Of a stretch of 64,000 bases of DNA, positions 1-12,983 are shown piece by piece. This DNA is from Tritrichomonas musculus (taxonomy: Eukaryota > Parabasalia > Tritrichomonadida > Tritrichomonadidae): NCBI GenBank assembly GCA_039105265.1, contig JAPFFF010000001.1, forward strand, positions 1 to 64,000, written 5' to 3'. Position 1 is the stretch's first letter, and each line of letters starts with the position of its first letter. Below the pieces are notes generated by a model. The model searched no databases, was not told where the DNA came from, and saw only the letters and a list, made by a program, of their open reading frames with translations. Position numbers and translations under genes: made by a program.

Positions 1-3000
1 GGCATGTGTGATAATCAGATATGCAGGAACGGGGGGGGGGGAGGCATGTGTGATAATCAGATATGCAGGAACGGGGGGGGGGAGGCATGTGTGATAATCA
101 GATATGCAGGAACGGGGGGGGGGAGGCATGTGTGATAATCAGATATGCAGGAACGGGGGGGGGGAGGCATGTGTGATAATCAGATATGCAGGAACGGGGG
201 GGGGGAGGCATGTGTGATAATCAGATATGCAGGAACAGGGGGGGGGGGAGGCATGTGTGATAATCAGATATGCAGGAACGGGGGGGGGGAGGCATGTGTG
301 ATAATCAGATATGCAGGAACGGGGGGGGGGAGGCATGTGTGATAATCAGATATGCAGGAACGGGGGGGGGGAGGCATGTGTGATAATCAGATATGCAGGA
401 ACGGGGGGGGGGGGGAGGCATGTGTGATAATCAGATATGCAGGAACGGGGGGGGGGAGGCATGTGTGATAATCAGATATGCAGGAACGGGGGGGGGGAGG
501 CATGTGTGATAATCAGATATGCAGGAACGGGGGGGGGGAGGCATGTGTGATAATCAGATATGCAGGAACGGGGGGGGGGAGGCATGTGTGATAATCAGAT
601 ATGCAGGAACGGGGGGGGGGAGGCATGTGTGATAATCAGATATGCAGGAACGGGGGGGGGGAGGCATGTGTGATAATCAGATATGCAGGAACGGGGGGGG
701 GGAGGCATGTGTGATAATCAGATATGCAGGAACGGGGGGGGGGAGGCATGTGTGATAATCAGATATGCAGGAACGGGGGGGGGGAGGCATGTGTGATAAT
801 CAGATATGCAGGAACAGGGGGGGGGGGAGGCATGTGTGATAATCAGATATGCAGGAACGGGGGGGGGGAGGCATGTGTGATAATCAGATATGCAGGAACG
901 GGGGGGGGGAGGCATGTGTGATAATCAGATATGCAGGAACGGGGGGGGGAGGCATGTGTGATAATCAGATATGCAGGAACGGGGGGGGGAGGCATGTGTG
1001 ATAATCAGATATGCAGGAACGGGGGGGGGAGGCATGTGTGATAATCAGATATGCAGGAACGGGGGGGGGAGGCATGTGTGATAATCAGATATGCAGGAAC
1101 GGGGGGGGGAGGCATGTGTGATAATCAGATATGCAGGAACGGGGGGGGGAGGCATGTGTGATAATCAGATATGCAGGAACGGGGGGGGGGAGGCATGTGT
1201 GATAATCAGATATGCAGGAACGGGGGGGGGGAGGCATGTGTGATAATCAGATATGCAGGAACGGGGGGGGGGAGGCATGTGTGATAATCAGATATGCAGG
1301 AACGGGGGGGGGAGGCATGTGTGATAATCAGATATGCAGGAACGGGGGGGGGAGGCATGTGTGATAATCAGATATGCAGGAACGGGGGGGGGAGGCATGT
1401 GTGATAATCAGATATGCAGGAACGGGGGGGGGAGGCATGTGTGATAATCAGATATGCAGGAACGGGGGGGGGGAGGCATGTGTGATAATCAGATATGCAG
1501 GAACGGGGGGGGGAGGCATGTGTGATAATCAGATATGCAGGAACGGGGGGGGGGAGGCATGTGTGATAATCAGATATGCAGGAACGGGGGGGGGAGGCAT
1601 GTGTGATAATCAGATATGCAGGAACGGGGGGGGGAGGCATGTGTGATAATCAGATATGCAGGAACGGGGGGGGGAGGCATGTGTGATAATCAGATATGCA
1701 GGAACGGGGGGGGGAGGCATGTGTGATAATCAGATATGCAGGAACGGGGGGGGGAGGCATGTGTGATAATCAGATATGCAGGAACGGGGGGGGGAGGCAT
1801 GTGTGATAATCAGATATGCAGGAACGGGGGGGGGAGGCATGTGTGATAATCAGATATGCAGGAACGGGGGGGGGAGGCATGTGTGATAATCAGATATGCA
1901 GGAACGGGGGGGGGGAGGCATGTGTGATAATCAGATATGCAGGAACGGGGGGGGGAGGCATGTGTGATAATCAGATATGCAGGAACGGGGGGGGGGAGGC
2001 ATGTGTGATAATCAGATATGCAGGAACGGGGGGGGAGGCATGTGTGATAATCAGATATGCAGGAACGGGGGGGGGAGGCATGTGTGATAATCAGATATGC
2101 AGGAACGGGGGGGGGAGGCATGTGTGATAATCAGATATGCAGGAACGGGGGGGGGGAGGCATGTGTGATAATCAGATATGCAGGAACGGGGGGGGGAGGC
2201 ATGTGTGATAATCAGATATGCAGGAACGGGGGGGGGAGGCATGTGTGATAATCAGATATGCAGGAACGGGGGGGGGAGGCATGTGTGATAATCAGATATG
2301 CAGGAACGGGGGGGGGGAGGCATGTGTGATAATCAGATATGCAGGAACGGGGGGGGGGAGGCATGTGTGATAATCAGATATGCAGGAACGGGGGGGGGAG
2401 GCATGTGTGATAATCAGATATGCAGGAACGGGGGGGGGAGGCATGTGTGATAATCAGATATGCAGGAACGGGGGGGGGAGGCATGTGTGATAATCAGATA
2501 TGCAGGAACGGGGGGGGGAGGCATGTGTGATAATCAGATATGCAGGAACGGGGGGGGGGAGGCATGTGTGATAATCAGATATGCAGGAACGGGGGGGGGA
2601 GGCATGTGTGATAATCAGATATGCAGGAACGGGGGGGGGGAGGCATGTGTGATAATCAGATATGCAGGAACGGGGGGGGGAGGCATGTGTGATAATCAGA
2701 TATGCAGGAACGGGGGGGGGGAGGCATGTGTGATAATCAGATATGCAGGAACGGGGGGGGGAGGCATGTGTGATAATCAGATATGCAGGAACGGGGGGGG
2801 GGAGGCATGTGTGATAATCAGATATGCAGGAACGGGGGGGGGAGGCATGTGTGATAATCAGATATGCAGGAACGGGGGGGGGAGGCATGTGTGATAATCA
2901 GATATGCAGGAACGGGGGGGGGAGGCATGTGTGATAATCAGATATGCAGGAACGGGGGGGGGAGGCATGTGTGATAATCAGATATGCAGGAACGGGGGGG

Positions 3001-6000
3001 GGGAGGCATGTGTGATAATCAGATATGCAGGAACGGGGGGGGGAGGCATGTGTGATAATCAGATATGCAGGAACGGGGGGGGGAGGCATGTGTGATAATC
3101 AGATATGCAGGAACGGGGGGGGGGGAGGCATGTGTGATAATCAGATATGCAGGAACGGGGGGGGGAGGCATGTGTGATAATCAGATATGCAGGAACGGGG
3201 GGGGAGGCATGTGTGATAATCAGATATGCAGGAACGGGGGGGGGGAGGCATGTGTGATAATCAGATATGCAGGAACGGGGGGGGGAGGCATGTGTGATAA
3301 TCAGATATGCAGGAACGGGGGGGGGAGGCATGTGTGATAATCAGATATGCAGGAACGGGGGGGGGGAGGCATGTGTGATAATCAGATATGCAGGAACGGG
3401 GGGGGGAGGCATGTGTGATAATCAGATATGCAGGAACGGGGGGGGGAGGCATGTGTGATAATCAGATATGCAGGAACGGGGGGGGGAGGCATGTGTGATA
3501 ATCAGATATGCAGGAACGGGGGGGGGGAGGCATGTGTGATAATCAGATATGCAGGAACGGGGGGGGGAGGCATGTGTGATAATCAGATATGCAGGAACGG
3601 GGGGGGGGAGGCATGTGTGATAATCAGATATGCAGGAACGGGGGGGGGAGGCATGTGTGATAATCAGATATGCAGGAACGGGGGGGGGAGGCATGTGTGA
3701 TAATCAGATATGCAGGAACGGGGGGGGGGAGGCATGTGTGATAATCAGATATGCAGGAACGGGGGGGGGGAGGCATGTGTGATAATCAGATATGCAGGAA
3801 CGGGGGGGGGAGGCATGTGTGATAATCAGATATGCAGGAACGGGGGGGGGGAGGCATGTGTGATAATCAGATATGCAGGAACGGGGGGGGGGAGGCATGT
3901 GTGATAATCAGATATGCAGGAACGGGGGGGGGAGGCATGTGTGATAATCAGATATGCAGGAACGGGGGGGGGAGGCATGTGTGATAATCAGATATGCAGG
4001 AACGGGGGGGGGGAGGCATGTGTGATAATCAGATATGCAGGAACGGGGGGGGGGAGGCATGTGTGATAATCAGATATGCAGGAACGGGGGGGGGAGGCAT
4101 GTGTGATAATCAGATATGCAGGAACGGGGGGGGGGAGGCATGTGTGATAATCAGATATGCAGGAACGGGGGGGGGGAGGCATGTGTGATAATCAGATATG
4201 CAGGAACGGGGGGGGGGAGGCATGTGTGATAATCAGATATGCAGGAACGGGGGGGGGGAGGCATGTGTGATAATCAGATATGCAGGAACGGGGGGGGGGA
4301 GGCATGTGTGATAATCAGATATGCAGGAACGGGGGGGGGGAGGCATGTGTGATAATCAGATATGCAGGAACGGGGGGGGGGAGGCATGTGTGATAATCAG
4401 ATATGCAGGAACGGGGGGGGGGGAGGCATGTGTGATAATCAGATATGCAGGAACGGGGGGGGAGGCATGTGTGATAATCAGATATGCAGGAACGGGGGGG
4501 GGGAGGCATGTGTGATAATCAGATATGCAGGAACAGGGGGGGGGGGGGAGGCATGTGTGATAATCAGATATGCAGGAACGGGGGGGGGGAGGCATGTGTG
4601 ATAATCAGATATGCAGGAACGGGGGGGGGGAGGCATGTGTGATAATCAGATATGCAGGAACGGGGGGGGGGGAGGCATGTGTGATAATCAGATATGCAGG
4701 AACGGGGGGGCGAGGCATGTGTGATAATCAGATATGCAGGAACGGGGGGGGGGAGGCATGTGTGATAATCAGATATGCAGGAACGGGGGGGGGGGAGGCA
4801 TGTGTGATAATCAGATATGCAGGAACGGCAGGGGGGGGAGGGGTGATAATCAGATATGCAGGAACGGGGGGGGGGAGGCATGTGTGATAATCAGATATGC
4901 AGGAACGGGGGGGGGGGAGGCATGTGTGATAATCAGATATGCAGGAACGGGGGGGGGGAGGCATGTGTGATAATCAGATATGCAGGAACGGGGGGGGGGA
5001 GGCATGTGTGATAATCAGATATGCAGGAACGGCAGGGGGGGGAGGCATGTGTGATAATCAGATATGCAGGAACGGGGGGGGGGAGGCATGTGTGATAATC
5101 AGATATGCAGGAACAGGGGGGGGGGGAGGCATGTGTGATAATCAGATATGCAGGAACGGCAGGGGGGGGAGGCATGTGTGATAATCAGATATGCAGGAAC
5201 GGGGGGGGGGAGGCATGTGTGATAATCAGATATGCAGGAACGGCAGGGGGGGGAGGGGGATAATCAGATATGCAGGAACGGGGGGAGGGGAGGCATGTGT
5301 GATAATCAGATATGCAGGAACGGCAGGGGGCGGGAGGGGGATAATCAGATATGCAGGAACGGGGGGGGGGAGGCATGTGTGATAATCAGATATGCAGGAA
5401 CGGGGGGGGGCGGGCAGGGGGATAATCAGATATGCAGGAACGGGGGGGGGAGGCATGTGTGATAATCAGATATGCAGGAACGGGGGGGCGGGCATGGGGG
5501 ATAATCAGATATGCAGGAACGGGGGGGGGGAGGCATGTGTGATAATCAGATATGCAGGAACGGGGGGGCGAGGCATGTGTGATAATCAGATATGCAGGAA
5601 CGGGGGGGGGGAGGCATGTGTGATAATCAGATATGCAGGAACGGGGGGGGAGGCATGGGTGATAATCAGATATGCAGGAACGGGGGGGGGAGGCATGTGT
5701 GATAATCAGATATGCAGGAACGGCAGGGGGCGGGAGGGGGATAATCAGATATGCAGGAACGGGGGGAGGGGAGGCATGTGTGATAATCAGATATGCAGGA
5801 ACGGGGGGGCGGGCATGGGGGATAATCAGATATGCAGGAACGGGGGGGGGGAGGCATGTGTGATAATCAGATATGCAGGAACGGGGGGGCGGGCATGGGT
5901 GATAATCAGATATGCAGGAACGGTGGGGGGGAGGCATGTGTGATAATCAGATATGCAGGAACGGGGGGGCGGGAGGGGGATAATCAGATATGCAGGAACG

Positions 6001-9000
6001 GGGGGAGGGGAGGCATGTGTGATAATCAGATATGCAGGAACGGCAGGGGGGGAGGCATGTGTGATAATCAGATATGCAGGAACGGGGGGGGGGAGGCATG
6101 TGTGATAATCAGATATGCAGGAACGGCAGGGGGCGGGAGGGGGATAATCAGATATGCAGGAACGGGGGGAGGGGAGGCATGTGTGATAATCAGATATGCA
6201 GGAACGGCAGGGGGCGGGTAGGGGGATAATCAGATATGCAGGAACGGGGGGAGGGGAGGCATGTGTGATAATCAGATATGCAGGAACGGCAGGGGGCGGG
6301 CATGGGGGATAATCAGATATGCAGGAACGGTGGGGGGGAGGCATGTGTGATAATCAGATATGCAGGAACGGCAGGGGGCGGGCAGGGGGATAATCAGATA
6401 TGCAGGAACGGGGGGGGGGAGGCATGTGTGATAATCAGATATGCAGGAACGGCAGGGGGCGGGTAGGGGGATAATCAGATATGCAGGAACGGGGGGGGGG
6501 AGGCATGTGTGATAATCAGATATGCAGGAACGGCAGGGGGCGGGTAGGGGGATAATCAGATATGCAGGAACGGGGGGAGGGGAGGCATGTGTGATAATCA
6601 GATATGCAGGAACGGCAGGGGGCGGGTAGGGGGATAATCAGATATGCAGGAACGGGGGGAGGGGAGGCATGTGTGATAATCAGATATGCAGGAACGGCAG
6701 GGGGCGGGTAGGGGGATAATCAGATATGCAGGAACGGGGGGAGGGGAGGCATGTGTGATAATCAGATATGCAGGAACGGCAGGGGGCGGGAGGGGGATAA
6801 TCAGATATGCAGGAACGGGGGGAGGGGAGGCATGTGTGATAATCAGATATGCAGGAACGGCAGGGGGCGGGAGGGGGATAATCAGATATGCAGGAACGGG
6901 GGGAGGGGAGGCATGTGTGATAATCAGATATGCAGGAACGGCAGGGGGCGGGTAGGGGGATAATCAGATATGCAGGAACGGCGGGGGGCGGGTATGGGGG
7001 ATAATCAGATATGCAGGAACGGCAGGGGGAGGGAGGGGGATAATCAGATATGCAGGAACGGTGGGAGGGGAGGCATGTGTGATAATCAGATATGCAGGAA
7101 CGGCAGGGGGCGGGAGGGGGATAATCAGATATGCAGGAACGGGGGGAGGGGAGGCATGTGTGATAATCAGATATGCAGGAACGGCAGGGGGCGGGTAGGG
7201 GGATAATCAGATATGCAGGAACGGGGGGAGGGGAGGCATGTGTGATAATCAGATATGCAGGAACGGCAGGGGGCGGGAGGGGGATAATCAGATATGCAGG
7301 AACGGGGGGAGGGGAGGCATGTGTGATAATCAGATATGCAGGAACGGCAGGGGGCGGGAGGGGGATAATCAGATATGCAGGAACGGGGGGAGGGGAGGCA
7401 TGTGTGATAATCAGATATGCAGGAACGGCAGGGGGCGGGTAGGGGGATAATCAGATATGCAGGAACGGCGGGGGGCGGGTAGGGGGATAATCAGATATGC
7501 AGGAACGGCAGGGGGCGGGAGGGGGATAATCAGATATGCAGGAACGGGGGGAGGGGAGGCATGTGTGATAATCAGATATGCAGGAACGGCAGGGGGCGGG
7601 AGGGGGATAATCAGATATGCAGGAACGGGGGGAGGGGAGGCATGTGTGATAATCAGATATGCAGGAACGGCAGGGGGCGGGTAGGGGGATAATCAGATAT
7701 GCAGGAACGGCGGGGGGCGGGTAGGGGGATAATCAGATATGCAGGAACGGCAGGGGGAGGGAGGGGGATAATCAGATATGCAGGAACGGTGGGAGGGGAG
7801 GCATGTGTGATAATCAGATATGCAGGAACGGCAGGGGGCGGGAGGGGGATAATCAGATATGCAGGAACGGGGGGAGGGGAGGCATGTGTGATAATCAGAT
7901 ATGCAGGAACGGCAGGGGGCGGGTAGGGGGATAATCAGATATGCAGGAACGGCGGGGGGCGGGTAGGGGGATAATCAGATATGCAGGAACGGCAGGGGGA
8001 GGGAGGGGGATAATCAGATATGCAGGAACGGGGGGAGGGGAGGCATGTGTGATAATCAGATATGCAGGAACGGCAGGGGGCGGGTAGGGGGATAATCAGA
8101 TATGCAGGAACGGCGGGGGGCGGGTAGGGGGATAATCAGATATGCAGGAACGGCAGGGGGCGGGTAGGGGGATAATCAGATATGCAGGAACGGCAGGGGG
8201 CGGGTAGGGGGATAATCAGATATGCAGGAACGGCGGGGGGCGGGTAGGGGGATAATCAGATATGCAGGAACGGCAGGGGGCGGGTAGGGGGATAATCAGA
8301 TATGCAGGAACGGGGGGAGGGGAGGCATGTGTGATAATCAGATATGCAGGAACGGCAGGGGGCGGGTAGGGGGATAATCAGATATGCAGGAACGGCAGGG
8401 GGCGGGTAGGGGGATAATCAGATATGCAGGAACGGCGGGGGGCGGGTAGGGGGATAATCAGATATGCAGGAACGGCAGGGGGCGGGTAGGGGGATAATCA
8501 GATATGCAGGAACGGCAGGGGGCGGGTAGGGGGATAATCAGATATGCAGGAACGGCAGGGGGCGGGTAGGGGGATAATCAGATATGCAGGAACGGCAGGG
8601 GGCGGGTAGGGGGATAATCAGATATGCAGGAACGGCAGGGGGCGGGTAGGGGGATAATCAGATATGCAGGAACGGCGGGGGGCGGGTAGGGGGATAATCA
8701 GATATGCAGGAACGGCGGGGGGCGGGTAGGGGGATAATCAGATATGCAGGAACGGCAGGGGGCGGGTAGGGGGATAATCAGATATGCAGGAACGGGGGGA
8801 GGGGAGGCATGTGTGATAATCAGATATGCAGGAACGGCAGGGGGCGGGTAGGGGGATAATCAGATATGCAGGAACGGCGGGGGGCGGGTAGGGGGATAAT
8901 CAGATATGCAGGAACGGCAGGGGGCGGGTAGGGGGATAATCAGATATGCAGGAACGGCAGGGGGCGGGTAGGGGGATAATCAGATATGCAGGAACGGCAG

Positions 9001-9515
9001 GGGGCGGGTAGGGGGATAATCAGATATGCAGGAACGGCAGGGGGCGGGTAGGGGGATAATCAGATATGCAGGAACGGCAGGGGGCGGGTAGGGGGATAAT
9101 CAGATATGCAGGAACGGCAGGGGGCGGGTAGGGGGATAATCAGATATGCAGGAACGGCAGGGGGCGGGTAGGGGGATAATCAGATATGCAGGAACGGCAG
9201 GGGGCGGGTAGGGGGATAATCAGATATGCAGGAACGGCAGGGGGCGGGTAGGGGGATAATCAGATATGCAGGAACGGCAGGGGGCGGGTAGGGGGATAAT
9301 CAGATATGCAGGAACGGCAGGGGGCGGGTAGGGGGATAATCAGATATGCAGGAACGGCAGGGGGCGGGTAGGGGGATAATCAGATATGCAGGAACGGCAG
9401 GGGGCGGGTAGGGGGATAATCAGATATGCAGGAACGGCGGGGGGCGGGTAGGGGGATAATCAGATATGCAGGAACGGCGAGGGGCGGGTAGGGGGATAAT
9501 CAGATATGAAGGAAC
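1..9515 (+). repeat. G-rich minisatellite array, 39-44 bp unit
   Basis: Tandem array that begins before the window. Each unit has an almost invariant core GATAATCAGATATGCAGGAA followed by C and a G-rich spacer. From 1 to about 4800 the spacer is a plain run of 7-13 G followed by AGGCATGTGT; unit length varies only through the G run. From about 4800 to 8050, units with a GGCAGGGGGCGGG spacer alternate with the older type. From about 8050 to 9515 nearly all units are the 40-bp form with the spacer GGCAGGGGGCGGGTAGGGGG. All G runs lie on the + strand. Open frames of up to 183 codons occur on both strands, but they are by-products of the repeat and show no coding character. The array ends abruptly in AT-rich DNA. 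Confidence 0.97.
5990..8330 (+). repeat. Higher-order repeat zone inside the minisatellite
   Basis: Two unit types alternate here: a unit of about 42 bp with spacer GGGGGGAGGGGAGGCATGTGT and a 40-bp unit with spacer GGCAGGGGGCGGG(T)AGGGGG. Together they form an 82-bp dimer. Larger blocks are also copied: 6686-6955 recurs at 7173-7442 (offset 487) and 7457-7684 recurs at 7699-7926 (offset 242) with very few changes. This pattern is expected from unequal exchange or replication slippage acting on multi-unit blocks. Confidence 0.85.
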
Positions 9516-10134
9516 CATGACCTTTCTTTATTAAATAATCGTCGTGATTATATTTATTTTTTTTTTATAAAATTACTAGCTTAAAAGCTCGAAATAACGA
9601 GACGCCAACAAAAAAATAAATTATAGAAAGTCAAGTTATTTATTATCAGCGGCCTCTTTGTCATTATTTTCCAATCATCACTGATCTATTAAATTCCAGG
9701 TTAAAAAATAGATTTGAAGAAAAAAGCCTTTCAAAATATTACTTATATTCTCTGACTCTTACTAGATATAGGAGAAACAGAACACAAATTGCAATTTCAC
9801 AATATTCAGATTCAATAATACTTTTTTTTCCTAAAAAAAGTAGAATACTTTTAGATATACTTGGTCTAGTTTTCAAAAAAATATATAAAGAGTATAATAT
9901 ACATGATTTATTAATATGGAATATTTTGTAAAACTCAATGAATATCTAAAATGCCTATTTAGGTTAAATGTATCGAGAATTTTTCAGCAAATTAAAAAAA
10001 ACTTTCGTAACTGAATTTTAATGATTTTTCATTATTTCATATCCTAACAAATATCAAATATATCATTGGATATCTCATATTATATATTATATTTCAATAT
10101 ATAAAATGAAATATATATTTAATTTAATTTAAAT
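9516..10134. other. AT-rich spacer
   Basis: No open frame of useful length, RNA signature or repeat was recognised between the end of the satellite and the first palindrome arm. Confidence 0.6.
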
Positions 10135-10656
10135 AAAATGAGAAGTGTTCGAAATTTTTTCTGTTCTAGTTTTCAGGATATAATTGATACCAGACAATAT
10201 TTATATGTTTAACAAGTTGTTGGTCAAATATTTAGCATATTCCTCTGTTCAATTTCGAGAAACAATAAAATCAAATCTGACCAATTATTGAAGTTTTTTG
10301 AAGATTGATTAAATTAATAAATGTTTTCATTTATAATATTGTTTATTAACTATGATTATATATTTTTATTAAAATAAAATTCAAGTAGAAACTATATATT
10401 TTTATTTTTTTAAAAAATTTCAAAAGGCAAACGTTTTTAAAAAGATTGAGATTGCCCAGGTTTGAAAGACCCTATTTTTAATCTTCATCATATTGTATTC
10501 TATTATATTTAATTAATTGTTTTTTTTTTTTTTTGTAATTTGCTTCTGATAAAGAAAAAAAAAGAATTATTAAAAATTTTTAAATAAAAAATTAACGTCT
10601 TGCCTCAATTATTTCAAAGTATCACTGAATTTTTTCAAGCATCTTTAAGAAAAGTT
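10135..10656 (+). repeat. Palindrome 1, left arm
   Basis: This is the reverse complement of 11369-11823, continuing in weaker form at 15308-15380. The inner 450 bases (about 10198-10654) match with only scattered differences; the outer 60 bases are more diverged. The arm is uninterrupted and keeps the target site (about 10183-10212) that is split in the other arm. Confidence 0.85.
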
Positions 10657-12660
10657 AAAAACGAGTTTTATATGAACAAATTTATTTACATTTTTAGAAA
10701 AATTGGCCCAAGATTTTCATACACAGCCAAATTATTTATTAAAATAAATTCTAAAAAGTTTTATTTAAAAATTATTTAATAAAAATCTCTGTTTAATTCT
10801 GAGAAAAATATTCATTATTAATAATTGAAAAAAATTTTATATAAATTTGATAAACATAAATCTCTTATTCCCAAGGTGAAATAATGATTCTTACATTTCA
10901 AAACAAATCAACAAGGTTATCATACCTTTGAACAAGCTTCGTTAGGGGCTCGATACCATTATTTGATTTATTTTTTACAATATTATTTTCTTTGAATTAG
11001 CTTCCAAATAAGAATTTTAATATTAACTAATATGATAATTCTAAAAGCACAATAAACCAAAATAATGGTTGGAAAAATGTCATTTTCTTTGTCAATAGGC
11101 ATTCACAAGTATTGATCCAAATAAAAAAATATTCAGTTAATTCACATAAATATCATATTAATGAGATATAATTAGTGAGTCTTAATTTTTAAATGTTAAA
11201 AATAAATATTCACAATTAATGTTTTAAAGAATTATCTTCATAGTAATTTTGTGCTATTTGAAAGTAAATATCTTCTTGTATACTTATTATAAAAACATAA
11301 AAAAGAACATTTAACCTGTTTTTTTAAAAATCCTTGCGAGATATCTCTTTGTTATTTATATTTTTTTATTTTCTTAAAGATGCTTGAAAAAATTCAGTGA
11401 TACTTTGAAATAATTGAGGCAAGACGTTAATTTTTTATTTAAAAATTTTTAATAATTCTTTTTTTTTCTTTATCAGAAGCAAATTACAAAAAAAAAAAAA
11501 ACAATTAATTAAATATAATAGAATACAATATGATGAAGATTAAAAATAGGGTCTTTCAAACCTGGGCAATCTCAATCTTTTTAAAAACGTTTGCCTTTTG
11601 AAATTTTTTAAAAAAATAAAAATATATAGTTTCTACTTGAATTTTATTTTAATAAAAATATATAATCATAGTTAATAAACAATACTATAAATGAAAACAT
11701 TTATTAATTTAATCAATCTTTAAAAAACTTCAATAATTGGTCAGATTTGATTTTATTGTTTCTCGAAATTGAACAGAGGAATATGCTCAATATTTGACCA
11801 ACAACTTGTTAAACATATAAATACCCATAAAACTCACAAAAAATGTGAGTTTGCGACAATTCAATACTAAATTGAAATTTTAATTTTCTTTCAAAAATTG
11901 TGAGGCTTTAGCAGATCCATACATTTTCTAAAATAAAAAACAATATTTACACCATCCCTTGATCCTGAGAGCTATCTCTTAGCTATCTTGTACATTAGGA
12001 AGAATATTCTTATCGTTTCATTCAATAACAAAGCAATTATTTCCGAATATTTCAAAATCCAAATATCTCAAATTTATCTCTATAAGATCATTCAATTAAT
12101 TACATATTAGAAACAACGATATCGAAATAAAAACAAATAGATACTTACTTGTTCATACAAATCACTTGTTTCTATTCATAATTAATTTCAAAAAAATTCT
12201 TAATGAAGGAGTTAATTACTTACGTTTAAATGCATGTGTTTACTATAAAATCCAAAATAGCTTGCTAAAAGTTTTCAAGTATGTAAAGATCTTTGATATT
12301 CTACAATATTTTTTTATTTTTCTCCTTTTTACATTTTTTTTTTAAAAATAAAATGATTTTTTGCTAAATCTTATTTTATATATTATGCTTGTTGTTCAAA
12401 ATGTTGTAATATTCATAATTTTATTATCAATATTTATAGAAATAATTTTATGTTTTGATATTTTCATCATATAATTATTGTATGAAATTTAATTTTTAAT
12501 CAAAATAATTAAATATTTGCTGACACCAGGCTTTTTTTCAAATCATTATGAAAAAATGTTAAAAATTTTACGAATCATATTATTCAAATTGTAAATCTTA
12601 AATAATTAAAAAGAGAGCAACATGAATTTTAACTGAAACACTTCAAAAACGACTTTAAAA

Positions 12661-12700
12661 AGGCGCCAAATTTGAGAAAAAAAAAATGGCGCCAAAATTG
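12661..12700 (+). repeat. Paired GGCGCCAAA boxes
   Basis: The palindromic GC box GGCGCC followed by AAA occurs twice within about 30 bp in otherwise AT-rich DNA, both times followed by a TTGA. It belongs to the interior of the 3.5-kb element. Its role is unknown. Confidence 0.5.
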
Positions 12701-12983
12701 ATAAAAAAATTTACAAATTCATCCATATCTTTTGAAATATTTTTATTAAAAAAAAATTAATTAACAAAATCAATTATACAACTATTATCTGATTTATTTT
12801 TAGTATAATTTTTAAATACCTAATTAAATGAAAAAAATTATTTTTTAAATATTTGAAATAAACTATGAAAACAGGATGATAATATCATTTATTACTGATT
12901 TAATAAAATTGGTAATAATAGTTTTCACTAATATTAAATTTTTCTGAGATTATTTAAAAAAACAGATGTTTTCCTGAAAAGTA

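Noticed and set aside
139-7926. Many open frames of 60-180 codons on both strands (products like MQERGG...CDNQICRN)
   Set aside because: They are translations of the minisatellite, appear in all phases as the G-run length changes, and have no start signal or family.
1-9515. CRISPR array
   Set aside because: The spacers are themselves repeats (G runs), not unique sequences, and the context is eukaryotic.
1-9515. Telomere repeat tract
   Set aside because: The unit is 40 bp with a long invariant non-G core, not a short telomeric repeat; it could still be subtelomeric.
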